64,000 nucleotides of DNA from CAVXJN01 sp963773585 (GCA_963773585.1 CAVZBR010000004.1:930001-994000), one strand, 5' to 3'. Positions 53,501 through 62,885 are shown, counted from the first letter of the stretch. Notes: generated by a model from the letters alone, not told the origin. Program-made: numbers and translations.

Positions 53501-55758
53501 CGGGCGGTACCGCAGTCACCATCACCGGCACCAGCTTCACCGGCGCCACGTCGGTGACCATCGGTGGCGCGGCGGCCACCGCCGTCACAGTGGTGAACGC
53601 CAGCACCATCACGGCGACTACCCCCAGCGGCACGCTGGGCGCTCGCGATGTCGCCGTGGTTACACCCAGCGGCACGGGCACCAGTACGGGCTTGTTCGCC
53701 TATGCCACAGTTCCCGGCGCACCGACCGGCGTCACGGCTGCCGCCGGCAGTGGTCAGGCAAACGTGACGTTCACCGCGCCGGGCAGCGATGGCGGCACTG
53801 CGATCACCACGTACACTGCGACCTCGGCGCCCGGCGGCCTGACCGGCAGCTGTTCCGGTCCTGCGGCCTGCGCTATTACGGTCTCGGGACTGACCAACGG
53901 TACCGCCTACACCTTCGCGGTGACGGCCACCAATGCCATGGGTACGGGCACGGCCTCCGCCGCCAGCAGCACGGTCACGCCGGCGGTCGCCCCGGATGCG
54001 CCCACCCATGTCGCCGCCACGCCTGGTAACACCCAGGCGACCGTGACCTTCAGTGCACCGGCTCACGACGGCGGCAGCGCGATCAGCGGCTACACGGTCA
54101 CTTCGAGCCCGGCGGGCGGCGTGGATACCAATGCGGGAACCACCGCCTTGAGCCACACCATCACCGGCCTGACGAATGGCACCGCCTACACCTTCACCGT
54201 CACCGCCGCCAATGCGACCGGAACCAGCGTGGCGTCGGCGGCGAGCAGCCCGGTCACGCCAACGTCAACGCCGACGGCGGGGGCGGCGACGATGCAGTTC
54301 GAACTGAATACGCCAGCAACGCTGGACCTGGCGCCGTTCATCGTCGGCAGCAGCGTGCAGATCTCCGTCGCTCCGCAACATGGCGCGGTCTCCGTCAGTG
54401 GTACCGAGGTGACCTACACTCCGGTGCACAATTACTTCGGTGGGGATCGGTTCTCCTACGTCGCCGTCAACGGTACCGTGACGTCCACGCCGGCGGAGGT
54501 AACGTTGACCTTCACCGGGCCGCGTCCGGATCCGACCCAGGACGCTGCCGTCACCGGCATAGTGCACATCCAGACGACCACCGCGGCCCGCTTCACGCGT
54601 GCGCAGATCGGCAATTTTGGCCAGCGCATGGAGTCGCTCCATAGTCGGTACGGCCAGGAAACGGCTGTTTCCGGAACTGTCCGCAATCAACCCGGCGTTA
54701 TGAACGCGCGTGGAAGCGTGCCCATCGACGGCGCCGTCCGTTCCGGCAGCGCTTCGCTCAGCGGCGACCGGCCGCTGGCGGCGAACCCGGCGGGCGACGG
54801 CGGCGACGGCATGGCGACGTTCACCGCATTCGCCACCGAGTTGTATTCGGTGTTGACCTCCTCGTCAGTGGATCTCGATCTGGCGAAGCTGGCCAATCGT
54901 ACTGCGGCTACGACGCGGAGTGTGGCTGGTTTCAACATCTGGGGCGCGGGCCATGTGCGCATCGGCACGGTCGAGCAGCAACCGGGCACACAAGGCGTCG
55001 ATTACACCACCGACGGTGTGACCCTGGGCGCCGACCGCGCGTTGGGTCGTAACTGGCAGATCGGTATGGGCATCGGCTATGCGCATGATCGGAGTACGAT
55101 CGGCGCCGATGGTTCACGCAGCCTTGCCAACGGCAGCAGTGTTGCGGCCTACGCCAGCTATCAGCCCGGCGCGTCGACGTTCATCGATGGCCTGATCGGC
55201 TACGGATCGTTGGACTTCCAGACTTCGCGTTATATCGCCGCGGTCGATGAATTCGCCCGTAGCGACCGTTCCGGTAATCAAATCTTTGGATCGCTCGCCG
55301 GCGGTTACGAGTTTCATCATGGGTCCGACGTCGTGTCGCCGTACGGCCGCTATGATTTCTCCTATGATCGTCTCGACCCCGTGACGGAGTCGGGCGCCGG
55401 GATCAACGCGTTGCACTACGGGCGTGAAATGGCCACTCATCAGCAGGTGTCGCTTGGATTGCGAGTGCAATCGATGTTCAAAACCGGTGTCGGCATCCTG
55501 CGACCGCGCGCACGGGCGGAGTACCAACGCCAGATCGACGACAGGAGCGATGCGATCATCTCCTATGCGGACGTTCTGACCACGCAATATCGAATGGAAC
55601 TGCCACGCAGCGAAGCGAATTCCTTGCTGCTGGGCGCGGGCACAGGTTGGATGCTGCACAATGGGCTCAACCTGGATCTCGACTACGAGTACTTGCACTC
55701 CGACAATCGAGAACACAGCCAAGCGATCTTTCTGCGTCTTTCTAAAGAATTGCGTTAG
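50545..55758 (+). CDS. Giant multidomain autotransporter adhesin (DUF4347, Ig/TIG/FN3, beta-barrel)
   Basis: 1737 residues. A hydrophobic leader (IPFLLVFLLAIAMGLSAF, 22-39) is followed by a DUF4347 domain (about 50-190; RSVLFVDAAVEDSQQLASAV, IVSHGAPGEVALG, LALYGCNVA). Three near-identical Ig-like repeats lie at about 377-711 (each starting P-x-V-T-D-x-N-x-S-I-S-G). Then come TIG/IPT domains (about 712, 796, 973), FN3 domains (about 880, 1056, 1150) and a cadherin-like module (about 1248-1327; YTPVHNYFGGDRFSYV). The last about 275 residues are an autotransporter barrel (NIWGAGHVRIGTV...) ending LRLSKELR, not the usual aromatic residue. Likely surface adhesion or biofilm. Stands alone. Confidence 0.85.
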   Translation: MINSKCAWPALKQAATCNPVIPFLLVFLLAIAMGLSAFDHAGQPTHKTSRARSVLFVDAAVEDSQQLASAVSAGVDVIRLRGDRDGVQQIAAALATYRDLDSVQIVSHGAPGEVALGSSRLTGDNAERYRAALQTWGRALNDRGGLALYGCNVAKDSAGARFLEQLHRLAGVAVAASTDATGSTAMGGNWTLETQTGPMFVAEAISDQAQASYSHLLALPANGTQDIADTMANGSPSLNYFVSGFTFTNNSGYSLWGDNFTPGANGFYLTDSATGGTATFTVAADGTNLGSFDLTGLTLVDNSGSINIDFTVTGYKRGGGTVATTFTDSYSAGGPISGGDYSAFTDITGFQVTYTASSSDYVRQITFDKFIIANATAPAPRVTDANISISGATGTGGAYKIGDTVTATWNNTAGGDNNSGITGVTMNFSAFGGGSAVAASNSSGTWIATYTVAAGAIDGTNKNVSVTATNSAGSTTTTDTTNATLDNAAPTVTDGNVSISGASGIGGAFKIGDTVTATWNNTAGGDNNSDTISSVTVNFSAFGGGSAVFASNSAGTWTATYTITAGAIDGTNKNISVTATDNAGNSTTTADSTNAALDNVAPTVTDANISISGGTGTGGAYKIGDTVTATWNNTAGGDNNTDTISGVTVNFSAFGGGSAISASNSASTWTATYTITAGATAGTNRNVSVTVSDNAGNSTTTADTSNATIVTTPTVTGISPSSGPTTGGTSVIITGTNFSGASSVTIGGSAAGAMTVLDANTISATTPAGTAGARDVSVTTTGGTGTGSGLFTYANDPTVTSVSPNIGSAGGGTAVTISGTGFTAVSSLTMNGTAMSGMTVVNDTTITATTPSGTGSATIDITAAGGSASVAGLFTYATAPGAPTAVTVTAGNAQAIVSFTAPSSNGGSAVTSYTATSSPGGLTGSCAGPAACNTTVSGLTNGVSYTFTVTATNAIGTGSASTASAAVKPAPMPTVTTISPNYGATAGGTAVTITGTSFTGATSVTIGGAAATAVTVVNASTITATTPSGTLGARDVAVVTPSGTGTSTGLFAYATVPGAPTGVTAAAGSGQANVTFTAPGSDGGTAITTYTATSAPGGLTGSCSGPAACAITVSGLTNGTAYTFAVTATNAMGTGTASAASSTVTPAVAPDAPTHVAATPGNTQATVTFSAPAHDGGSAISGYTVTSSPAGGVDTNAGTTALSHTITGLTNGTAYTFTVTAANATGTSVASAASSPVTPTSTPTAGAATMQFELNTPATLDLAPFIVGSSVQISVAPQHGAVSVSGTEVTYTPVHNYFGGDRFSYVAVNGTVTSTPAEVTLTFTGPRPDPTQDAAVTGIVHIQTTTAARFTRAQIGNFGQRMESLHSRYGQETAVSGTVRNQPGVMNARGSVPIDGAVRSGSASLSGDRPLAANPAGDGGDGMATFTAFATELYSVLTSSSVDLDLAKLANRTAATTRSVAGFNIWGAGHVRIGTVEQQPGTQGVDYTTDGVTLGADRALGRNWQIGMGIGYAHDRSTIGADGSRSLANGSSVAAYASYQPGASTFIDGLIGYGSLDFQTSRYIAAVDEFARSDRSGNQIFGSLAGGYEFHHGSDVVSPYGRYDFSYDRLDPVTESGAGINALHYGREMATHQQVSLGLRVQSMFKTGVGILRPRARAEYQRQIDDRSDAIISYADVLTTQYRMELPRSEANSLLLGAGTGWMLHNGLNLDLDYEYLHSDNREHSQAIFLRLSKELR
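51676..52680 (+). repeat. Three tandem 336-base coding repeats in the adhesin
   Basis: Units of about 112 codons begin near 51676, 52012 and 52348, each with GTGACCGA(C/T)(G/A)(C/G)CAAC, AAGATCGG or AAAATCGG, and ACCTGGAACAA(T/C)AC. High DNA similarity indicates recent internal duplication, and unit number may vary between strains. Confidence 0.88.
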
Positions 55759-56256
55759 CGCAGTAATCGGCGGCAGAACGAGGGGCAGGTCAGCCTCCGA
55801 AACAAAGCAATGGCAACGTGACGCTCCGGTTTTCGGTTATTGCAGACCTGGTCACTGCAAACCGCACCTATAGCGATGACGTGCCTGCAATCAGAGGCGC
55901 CGGTAATGGGTTCAATCCGTGCGCCTGTGGCAACGCGTAAGCATTCCGCTATGCACCGCGGATTTCGGACGTTCGACAGCAAGAATGAGCAGTTTCAGAC
56001 TTGCCGCAGTGTCGATCCAAGGGGCGTTGCTGCCATAGCGGAGAAAAGGCGACGGATCTATGTTCGCGTCTGAATGGGATCTCATCCGCTCCGCCGTCCA
56101 ACGCGGCCAACTCACCGATGGCGAGCGCTTCGTCGATGAGATCGAGTCCACTCTCGTTCGCCGCATCGAGAACCGGAGTCAGGGGAGACTCAAACGTGCG
56201 GAGTTCGAGCTGCATAACTAAATCTTTTCCCTTTTCCCACCGCCATGTTTCACGCG
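55759..56256. other. Intergenic stretch with a family C-like REP
   Basis: GAGAAAAGGCGACGGATCTATGTT near 56040 resembles a decayed family C half. A minus-strand frame from 56215 reads MQLELRTFESPLTPVLDAAN and ALAIGELAALDGGADE before running into that REP. It may be a cut small gene, but no family was recognised. Confidence 0.45.
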
Positions 56257-57282
56257 TCATCTGCGGCCCGCAGTCGTGAGTGTGTGCAGAAGCGCGTAGG
56301 TCAGGCGTTCGTCGGCGCGCAGTCGTTTCGGTGCGCGCTCGGGGTTGGCGCCGGCGATCGCGTCACTCAGGCGACCGTCGATGAACGCCTCGGTGAGAGC
56401 CGGATGAATATAGTACTTGCGGCACACGGTCTTCGTGTTGCCCAGGTGACGAGCCACCTCATCAACGGCAGCGTTCAGGGCGCGCCGGCTGTGTTTGCCT
56501 TCCTCGGCGCGAGGTTGCAGGGCCTGCACCGCAAGTACGGTGCCTGCCCAGGTGCGAAAGTGCTTGGCAGTGAACTTCTCGCCGATCGCTTCGTGGATGT
56601 AGTCATTGACGTCGCTGGAGGTCAAAGCCGCCACTGCGCCTTCGCCGTTGCGATAGCGAAACAATTCCTGCCCGGGTAAGTCCTGGCAGCGGCGCATCAG
56701 CCGAGCCAGGATTCGATCGCAGGCCTGCACGTGGCGTTCCCGGCCGCCCTTGGCCCGGTAGCGCAGGGCGAAGCAGTCGCCGCGCACGCGCAAGTGGCGA
56801 TTGTGCAGAGTGGTGAGACCGCGGGCCCCGCTGCGGCGGGTGTACTCCTGGTTACCGACCCGGATATGAATGGCGTCCAGTAGCCGCACCGCTGCAGCGG
56901 TCACCCGGCGGCGGTCAAGGGTGTCGCGGCGCAGGTTCCGGGCGATGCGGCTGCGCAGCCGCGGCAGGGCGGCGGCAAACTGCAGCAGGCTGGCGAACTT
57001 GGCCTCGCCGCGCACCCGCGACCAGGCGTCGTGGTAGCGGTACTGCTTGCGCCCGAGGCCATCGCGGCCGGTCGCCTGGATATGCCCGCTTGGGTCGGGG
57101 CAGATCCAAACGTCGGTCCAGGCGGGCGGAATCGCCAGCGCCCGGATACGGCGCACCACCCGGGCGGCGCGTACCGGGCGGCCGCTGGAGTGGGAATAGG
57201 CGAAGCCCCGACCGCAGCGCCGCCGGCGGATGCCTGGGACGGTATCGGTGACGTAGCGCAACCCTGCTGCCTTCGGAGTCAT
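56257..57282 (-). CDS. DNA topoisomerase IB (poxvirus-like)
   Basis: 341 residues from MTPKAAGLRYVTD (a longer start at 57309 adds nine). GIRRRRCGRGFAYSHSSGR and ALAIPPAWTDVWICPDPSGHIQATGRD are the N-terminal clamp. RVGNQEYTRRSGARGLTTLHNRH carries the catalytic Arg region, FTAKHFRTWAGT the catalytic Arg/His segment, and CRKYYIHP the nucleophile Tyr (about residue 291). Bacterial topo IB relaxes supercoils by a 3'-phosphotyrosine intermediate. The length is normal. Downstream of a methyltransferase gene on the same strand, 59 bases away. Confidence 0.93.
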   Translation of the reverse strand: MTPKAAGLRYVTDTVPGIRRRRCGRGFAYSHSSGRPVRAARVVRRIRALAIPPAWTDVWICPDPSGHIQATGRDGLGRKQYRYHDAWSRVRGEAKFASLLQFAAALPRLRSRIARNLRRDTLDRRRVTAAAVRLLDAIHIRVGNQEYTRRSGARGLTTLHNRHLRVRGDCFALRYRAKGGRERHVQACDRILARLMRRCQDLPGQELFRYRNGEGAVAALTSSDVNDYIHEAIGEKFTAKHFRTWAGTVLAVQALQPRAEEGKHSRRALNAAVDEVARHLGNTKTVCRKYYIHPALTEAFIDGRLSDAIAGANPERAPKRLRADERLTYALLHTLTTAGRR

Positions 57283-57341
57283 GGCTCCAAGACTAGATGG
57301 CGCCGCCAACCGTGCGCGTTGTCACCGGCCCCCTTTGCTTT

Positions 57342-58448
57342 TTATGGTTGGCGGCCGGGTTTCTGGCCATAGACATAGTACTGTGTCATGTCGTGCCACA
57401 CGCCATGTTCCGTAGCGTGTTGATCCACTTCCGCATTGAACGCCCGCTGCGCCAGTTGCACGGTCGCTTCCGGTACGCCCTCCAAAGGGTGGGAATATTG
57501 ACCGGGCGCATAACTCTCAAGCGTGAGGAACGGCGATTGCTTTGCGTCTTCGGTTGATACGTAGTGGCCATTGGGCACGACGTGCATTTGAACACTGTCG
57601 AATCCAGCGCACTCCAGCATTTCGCGTGCGCCGACTTCATCTCCCGCGGGTATGTTGCAGATAAAATCAATGCCGACCGTGGCCAGCGCTTTGCGCGCCG
57701 CCCGGCCCCAGAAGAACGAACTTGAAGGCGAGGCATTGAAGCCGACCACCCCGCCCGGTCGTAACAGCTCGTACCAGTGCCGCAGCGCGGCCTGAAGGTT
57801 GGTCATCCAGAAGATGGCGTTTGCACAATAGATCCGATCAAAGCTGTTCGGCTTGAAATCGAGGTGTTCTCCATCGGCATGGATAAACTCGAGGTTGGAC
57901 AACTTTTTCTCATCCAGCTTTTGCCGGCACTTGCCGAGCATGCCTGTGGAAATATCTACGCCGACCACCTTGCTCGTCGGTCCCACCAGTTCGGCGCAAT
58001 AAAAAGCGACCGTACCTGTGCCGGTGGCGTTGTCGAGCACACGTTGGCCGGGTTCAGGCGGCCGGAAGTTGACGGTCGTCAGGGCAACTTCGCGATGCCA
58101 TGCACTCTTGTCATAGTTGTTGCTGCGCGCATCGTAGGAGTCGGTGATGATGCGGTGATAGCCCTGCCTGTCCGACACCTTGTTATATAGGGGCAGGTCG
58201 ATCGATTCGACATACTTCTTAAGTCTGGCCCAGCTCGTGTAGCCGTATTCACGAGCAACAATGCGCTGTGCGTAATTGATGGAAAATCGGCCGTCAAGGA
58301 TGTCAGTATCGCTCAGGAATTTGCAGGACATATCGTTGTCACGGATACGATCGCAACAGGCGGGGTCCTTCTCTCTGTGCGATGTGCGTAACGCCTTGGC
58401 TTCTTTTTTCAGAAACGCAAAGTCGGGGCGTTCGGGTAGTGATTTCAT
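57342..58448 (-). CDS. SAM-dependent methyltransferase with N-terminal helical region
   Basis: 368 residues. Residues 1-90 (FAFLKKEAKALRTSHREKDP, INYAQRIVAREYGYTSWARLKKYV) are a helical module often found in ankyrin-type or stress proteins of this length class. Residues about 120-260 are a class I methyltransferase: VLDNATGTGTVAFYCAEL (motif I, 137-153), VGVDISTGML, FDRIYCANAIFWM and LLRPGGVVGF, most like UbiE/MenG. Substrate unknown. Cytoplasmic. It precedes topo IB on the same strand; a functional link is not evident. Confidence 0.82.
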   Translation of the reverse strand: MKSLPERPDFAFLKKEAKALRTSHREKDPACCDRIRDNDMSCKFLSDTDILDGRFSINYAQRIVAREYGYTSWARLKKYVESIDLPLYNKVSDRQGYHRIITDSYDARSNNYDKSAWHREVALTTVNFRPPEPGQRVLDNATGTGTVAFYCAELVGPTSKVVGVDISTGMLGKCRQKLDEKKLSNLEFIHADGEHLDFKPNSFDRIYCANAIFWMTNLQAALRHWYELLRPGGVVGFNASPSSSFFWGRAARKALATVGIDFICNIPAGDEVGAREMLECAGFDSVQMHVVPNGHYVSTEDAKQSPFLTLESYAPGQYSHPLEGVPEATVQLAQRAFNAEVDQHATEHGVWHDMTQYYVYGQKPGRQP

Positions 58449-58909
58449 GAATATCCTCCTTTCATCAGTCCTGTTGGTCGCGATACAGGTAGAAAGAAGG
58501 ACAGCGTGTGTGTCGTTCAGTAGTAGGCGGGGATCATCCCCTTTCCGCGGACCCAGTCGTGCCCTACCGCACGGGGTTGACGATAGCGTATAAGTTGCGA
58601 AAACACGGAGTCAGGTGTCGCATTCACTGTCATGCCAGACTGGCGCCGACAATCGCCATCTTGGAATATGCCGCGATGGTGAGTCGTTCTTTCAGCGCGA
58701 CGGTCGGGGAATTGTGCCCCAAGGGGGCAAAGGGTGGCATGTAGAACCAAACCGGGAGGCGAGAAGAAATGGGAGTCGGCCCCTAGTTTTCGCTAATGCA
58801 CGGACCGCGAAAGAAAGCGGCAACAATAGGGAATTGAGCGCGCACGCATTTGCCACCGCTCCTGGTTCCTCTACGCTGGGCCAGGCCTTCAGCGCAAAGG
58901 GAACTTGTC
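58449..58909. other. Intergenic stretch with family E-like REP
   Basis: GGGAGTCGGCCCCTAGTTTT followed by CGCTAATGC at 58771-58800 resembles family E (GGGTCAGATCCCAATTTTCG). Other small frames here have no recognisable product. AAAGGGAACTTGTC before 58910 is the ribosome site. Confidence 0.55.
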
Positions 58910-59917
58910 ATGGTTGCACATTCCAGCAAAATCATTTTCGTACTCGCGGCGTTGATCAGTTTCGTTCGCGCCGGCGCCGCCGAACAGCCAACCTGGCAGA
59001 GTCTTACCGATTACCAAGACACGCCCACGACCTTCAATCTCACGGCGCAGATTTTTCCGCCGTGGGACGATCCGCCCAGCAATGCACGCGATTTTACGAT
59101 CCCGGAAGTGAACAACCTTCCGGACCTGCACGGCGATATTGTCGACCCGCAGTTGGTGATCTACTTTGCCGGCAATCAATATATGATGGTGCCGAAACTC
59201 ATCCATGAATTTCAGAAAGCGCACCCGAAATACCAGCACATCCTCTATGTCACGCTGCCGCCGGGCATTCTTGTGCAGGCGCTGGAAAAGCATGACGGAG
59301 CCTTCGCCATAGGGAATCTTCGAATCGCCCTCAAACCCGATATACTGACCCGAGGCAAGGGCGGTATGACGTCCTTGCAGAACAAAAAAGGCTGGTTCAG
59401 TAAGCTGGAAGACTACGCTGGCAATACGTTGGCGCTGATGGTGGCGAAGGACAATCCGCGCCACGTGAACGGATTGGCCGATCTGGCCGACCCGTCGCTG
59501 CGGATTTCCATGCCCAACCCGAGCTGGGAGGGCATCGCCACCCCGATCCAGAAGGCGTACGTCAAGGCTGGCGGAGAAGCATTGAAAACCGCCGTAATGG
59601 ACACCAAGAAAGCCGACGGTACTACGTATCTAACCCATATCCATCACCGCCAAACCCCGATGCGTATCATGGCTGGGTTGGCGGATGTGGGTCCGGTCTG
59701 GGTCACCGAGGCCAAATATCAGTCCTCCCGCAATGGTGACCGCATCGGTATGGTGAAAATTCCGGAAGCGCAAAACGAACACGTCACCTATACCGCGGGA
59801 TCGCTCAAAGACGCGCCGCATCCCGAAGCGGCTAAGGCGTTCATGGATTTTCTGGTGAGCAAGGAAGGCCAGAAGGTGATCACCGAGTACGGATTCGAAC
59901 CGGCGTCTGACCAGTAA
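58910..59917 (+). CDS. Periplasmic substrate-binding protein, ModA-like
   Basis: 335 residues from ATG 58910 (AAAGGGA upstream). The signal peptide SSKIIFVLAALISFVRAGAA is cut near residue 25. The body has the type II periplasmic binding fold: VIYFAGNQYMMVPKLIHEFQ, LALMVAKDNPRHVNGLADLADPSLRISMPNPSWEG, then KAFMDFLVSKEGQKVITEYGFEP, the usual ModA/PBP end. A SMPNPSWEG loop like the oxyanion-binding loop suggests molybdate or another anion. No permease or ATPase gene is adjacent, so it may work with remote partners or as an orphan sensor. Confidence 0.78.
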   Translation: MVAHSSKIIFVLAALISFVRAGAAEQPTWQSLTDYQDTPTTFNLTAQIFPPWDDPPSNARDFTIPEVNNLPDLHGDIVDPQLVIYFAGNQYMMVPKLIHEFQKAHPKYQHILYVTLPPGILVQALEKHDGAFAIGNLRIALKPDILTRGKGGMTSLQNKKGWFSKLEDYAGNTLALMVAKDNPRHVNGLADLADPSLRISMPNPSWEGIATPIQKAYVKAGGEALKTAVMDTKKADGTTYLTHIHHRQTPMRIMAGLADVGPVWVTEAKYQSSRNGDRIGMVKIPEAQNEHVTYTAGSLKDAPHPEAAKAFMDFLVSKEGQKVITEYGFEPASDQ

Positions 59918-60005
59918 CCCCCCGTGCTGAGAAGAAATTATTTGGGGCTCGCAGTTCCACCTCGTGGGATAAGCGGTGGACCGCCAGACGCGCGCCGTTA
60001 CCGGA

Positions 60006-61784
60006 TCAAGCAACGCTCGCGAACAGGCAGTCTGCCGCACTACGGGAACGATGACGGTTCCCGCCGGCCAACAGTATTCCGAGCAGACCCAAGGCGCACA
60101 GCCATATGCTGGCCGGCTCGGGCACGCTGCCGCGGTCGCCGCCTTCGCCGTTGCCGGTGCTCGCGTCGGCGACTGTCAGCGTGAAGGGTGCGGTCAGTAG
60201 GGGGTCAAAGCCACCCAATGCAAACGTATCGTCGTATATGGAAAACACGAGTTTATCGGTCTCGAACAGCTTGTCGTCGATGCCCAGCAGATTGTTCAGT
60301 GTGATCGGGTCGAAGTTGAGCACGTCCAGGCCGCCCACCGAGGCGGTGGCGCCAAGCTTCAGTAGATCCAAAGTGCCTACCAGACCGAGATCCAGTCCCA
60401 TGGTGTTGGTCAAGGCAGCAGTGATCCAAAACGTTGGCGTGACGGTGGTGGTTTCGGAAATTGCGATGTCGGGCAACTCACTCCACTCGCCGCTCCAGTC
60501 CGTTTGCGGGTCCGCCATGCCTGCGATCTGCACGGGCGCGCTGAAGTTGAGCATCGCCATCAGAGTGGGCACGAACTGGAAGTTCTGCGTGAGCCCCAGA
60601 ACCGGCCCGGCATCGACATCGATCAGGTCCAGGGAAGCGCCAAGCTTGAAAACGGGTGTATCGATCAAATCGATATTGAGGCCAACGGGCGGCAGACCGC
60701 CCATCAGGGTGGCCGCGCCGTCGAGATCCACCTGCAGGGACAACAGGTCGTCACGCCCGTTCGACTTGATCGGCGCGCTGGAGCCGTTCCCGGAAGTGGA
60801 GATGTCAGGGACGAATACCGTCATTTCCGCCACAGAGGCAGTCACTGCCGGCGTGGGCGGCAGGCTGCTGGCGATGGTCACGCCATACGGGCCGGTCAGT
60901 TTGAATCCGACGGTGGGCGGTGCCACCGTGGCGCCGCCCTCCAGCGTCAGGCTCTGGTTCAACAGCGGAACTTCAGCGAACGGTTGGCCGCCCGGTCCGA
61001 TGCCGTCCAGCACCTTCAGGCTGTTTGGATCGATGGAAAGAATGCGCTGATCCAGGTTCACGGTAGGGAGGGCGGCCGAGCCGGATTCTGCGCAGCCGAA
61101 TGTCAGCGCGCAGGCGGTGGCGTCCATCGAACCGGACAACTTCAAGATCGCGCTCATGGACGCTTCAACCTTGGGAGATTGCGTCGCGATGGTGCCGTCT
61201 TCGAGGGTACTGCTGGTATTGAGATTGAAAAACTGCGAGGCCTGAACCTCAGTGGGCAAGTCAGCCGTCGGCCGGAATTTCGCGGTGGTGTCGACCGAAC
61301 CGCTGTCGATCGCGTAGGCGAACTCCAGGCCTACTTTGCCCGATGTGTGCAGATTGAGTTGGGCGCCTGTGCGCGTGTCCGCCGTGATCGCCGGAGTCGC
61401 GGGCTTGATCGTGACATCTTTCCAGCAGCCGCAGCCGGTGTAATAACCCTTGAACGGATTGCTCCAGGTCGGTGTCGGTACAAATATCCGAGGCTCATAA
61501 ACGGGGACTGCCACCGCGCCGATGGCGGGAAAGACAACGGTGTCCTCGCTACCGGCGATACCGCCGATCGTGGCCGTCTTATTGCTCCATTCCGAGCCGA
61601 GGAAGACCGAGTCCGACTTCCGGAAGGCGGCTCCGCTGCCCCACATGCTCTGGCCCGTGCTCTCGAACTGAAGACTGCCGAAGTCCATGACGACTGCGTG
61701 CGCCGGCAGACAAAGGATCAACAGCAAGCCAAGCCCTGCCGCGCGCCAAATTCTACCGAACAGCGTAATCCGCTCGTTGCTCAT
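60006..61784 (-). CDS. Large PEP-CTERM sorting domain protein
   Basis: 592 residues. The signal peptide (FGRIWRAAGLGLLLILCLPAHA) is followed by MDFGSLQFES. The body is beta-rich and repetitive (LPPVGLNIDLIDTPVFKLGASLDLIDVD, LGLVGTLDLLKLGATASVGGLDVLNFDPITLNNLLG). One Cys cluster, YYTGCGCWKDV, stands near residue 115 and a CALTFGC pair near 225. The C terminus VPEPASIWLCALGLLGILLA (554 on) with NRHRSR is a PEP-CTERM signal, but 10 more residues (AADCLFASVA) follow the basic patch, longer than usual. Likely an exosortase-sorted surface protein. Stands alone. Confidence 0.87.
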   Translation of the reverse strand: MSNERITLFGRIWRAAGLGLLLILCLPAHAVVMDFGSLQFESTGQSMWGSGAAFRKSDSVFLGSEWSNKTATIGGIAGSEDTVVFPAIGAVAVPVYEPRIFVPTPTWSNPFKGYYTGCGCWKDVTIKPATPAITADTRTGAQLNLHTSGKVGLEFAYAIDSGSVDTTAKFRPTADLPTEVQASQFFNLNTSSTLEDGTIATQSPKVEASMSAILKLSGSMDATACALTFGCAESGSAALPTVNLDQRILSIDPNSLKVLDGIGPGGQPFAEVPLLNQSLTLEGGATVAPPTVGFKLTGPYGVTIASSLPPTPAVTASVAEMTVFVPDISTSGNGSSAPIKSNGRDDLLSLQVDLDGAATLMGGLPPVGLNIDLIDTPVFKLGASLDLIDVDAGPVLGLTQNFQFVPTLMAMLNFSAPVQIAGMADPQTDWSGEWSELPDIAISETTTVTPTFWITAALTNTMGLDLGLVGTLDLLKLGATASVGGLDVLNFDPITLNNLLGIDDKLFETDKLVFSIYDDTFALGGFDPLLTAPFTLTVADASTGNGEGGDRGSVPEPASIWLCALGLLGILLAGGNRHRSRSAADCLFASVA

Positions 61785-62885
61785 GTCGTCTCCTTGAATC
61801 TACGGTCATGGGGCTGCAGCACCCTGGTGAAGCAGCGGCACGGTTTTCCAGCGCGGTGGCGCGGCAAAGCCGAAGTCGGCTCGAAGTCACCGAACTGCGC
61901 CGAACACTTCGCCCCGGCAGGGCGTACGCCGTCTGGATTCCGACAAGTGAGCAAGTTTTAAGCCATAAAGTCTAAATGGTTTAATCACATAACCTTATTG
62001 GAAGTCGTATTGTTGTGCGCCGCATAAAATGTAAAAAGCGCTGACACAAACCATGCGACCTGCTCGGGAGCCAGCGCTACGTGGGCGCGCTCGGTGACGG
62101 CCCGGCATAAACCTGCGCTGGTGCGGACCACAAACTGCTGCCGACGAGGTCTTTCGGCCTTCGCGCGGCCGTCGCAAACGCACCGCAGATGACAAATCAA
62201 AGGACAAATAAAACAGTAAAGTGGGACGGAGAGATGAAATTAAGTAGGCTACCGGACTGCGCTGACGTGTAGCGGCAACCGGAACAGCGACTGCACTAGC
62301 AAAGGAACAGGGATGCCGAGACGCGCACAAATGGGCTATCCGGGCCGCCCGTATCACTCTATCGCGCACGGCCCGTTCGGGAGCGCTGTTTCTGCACGGC
62401 AACCCACTTGCATTTCTCCAACCGTATGGTTTTCGTTCCTCAGCACGCCGACCTTTTCGATCGGTTTTAAAAAAAGACCCGGACGTACAGTCTCGTCTGG
62501 ATCGATTTCGTTTTACTGCCGCGCATGTCCGCTAGACCAATACCGGACACGCAGCGGGCTCTCCGCGCACGTGGGCCGCGCGACTCAATGGCGGGCTAAA
62601 ACTGGCGGAAAGAATTGCTTGACGCTGTTCAGCGGGATGCGGGGCGAATGCCGATGACAACAGGTCGGGATTGAGCAAGCAGCGTGTACACGTCTGCCGA
62701 TTGGCTATCGTTGTCATTCTGCGCCAAGTCTGACGATTGTCATGGTGACCGGTCAGCGTGCGGCGTTGATCGCTTATTCAATAAATTGGTTCTCCGTGTG
62801 TTAGAGAACCATGGTGGCCTTTGGCATAATATACAGACGGCGAGCCAACCGGTATGCGACACTGGATTACGTCAAGACGAAAAAA
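61785..62885. other. Gene-free stretch with a RAYT-like stub and family D REP
   Basis: 61785-62200 shows no gene. GTGGGACGGAGAGATGAAATT at 62221 resembles family D. At 62313, ATGCCGAGACGCGCACAAAT starts MPRRAQMGYPGRPYHSIAHG, like a RAYT N terminus (MPRRAxxxxPGxPxHxIxRG), after which similarity is lost: a probable RAYT relic. 62380-62885 has no convincing gene. Confidence 0.55.
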
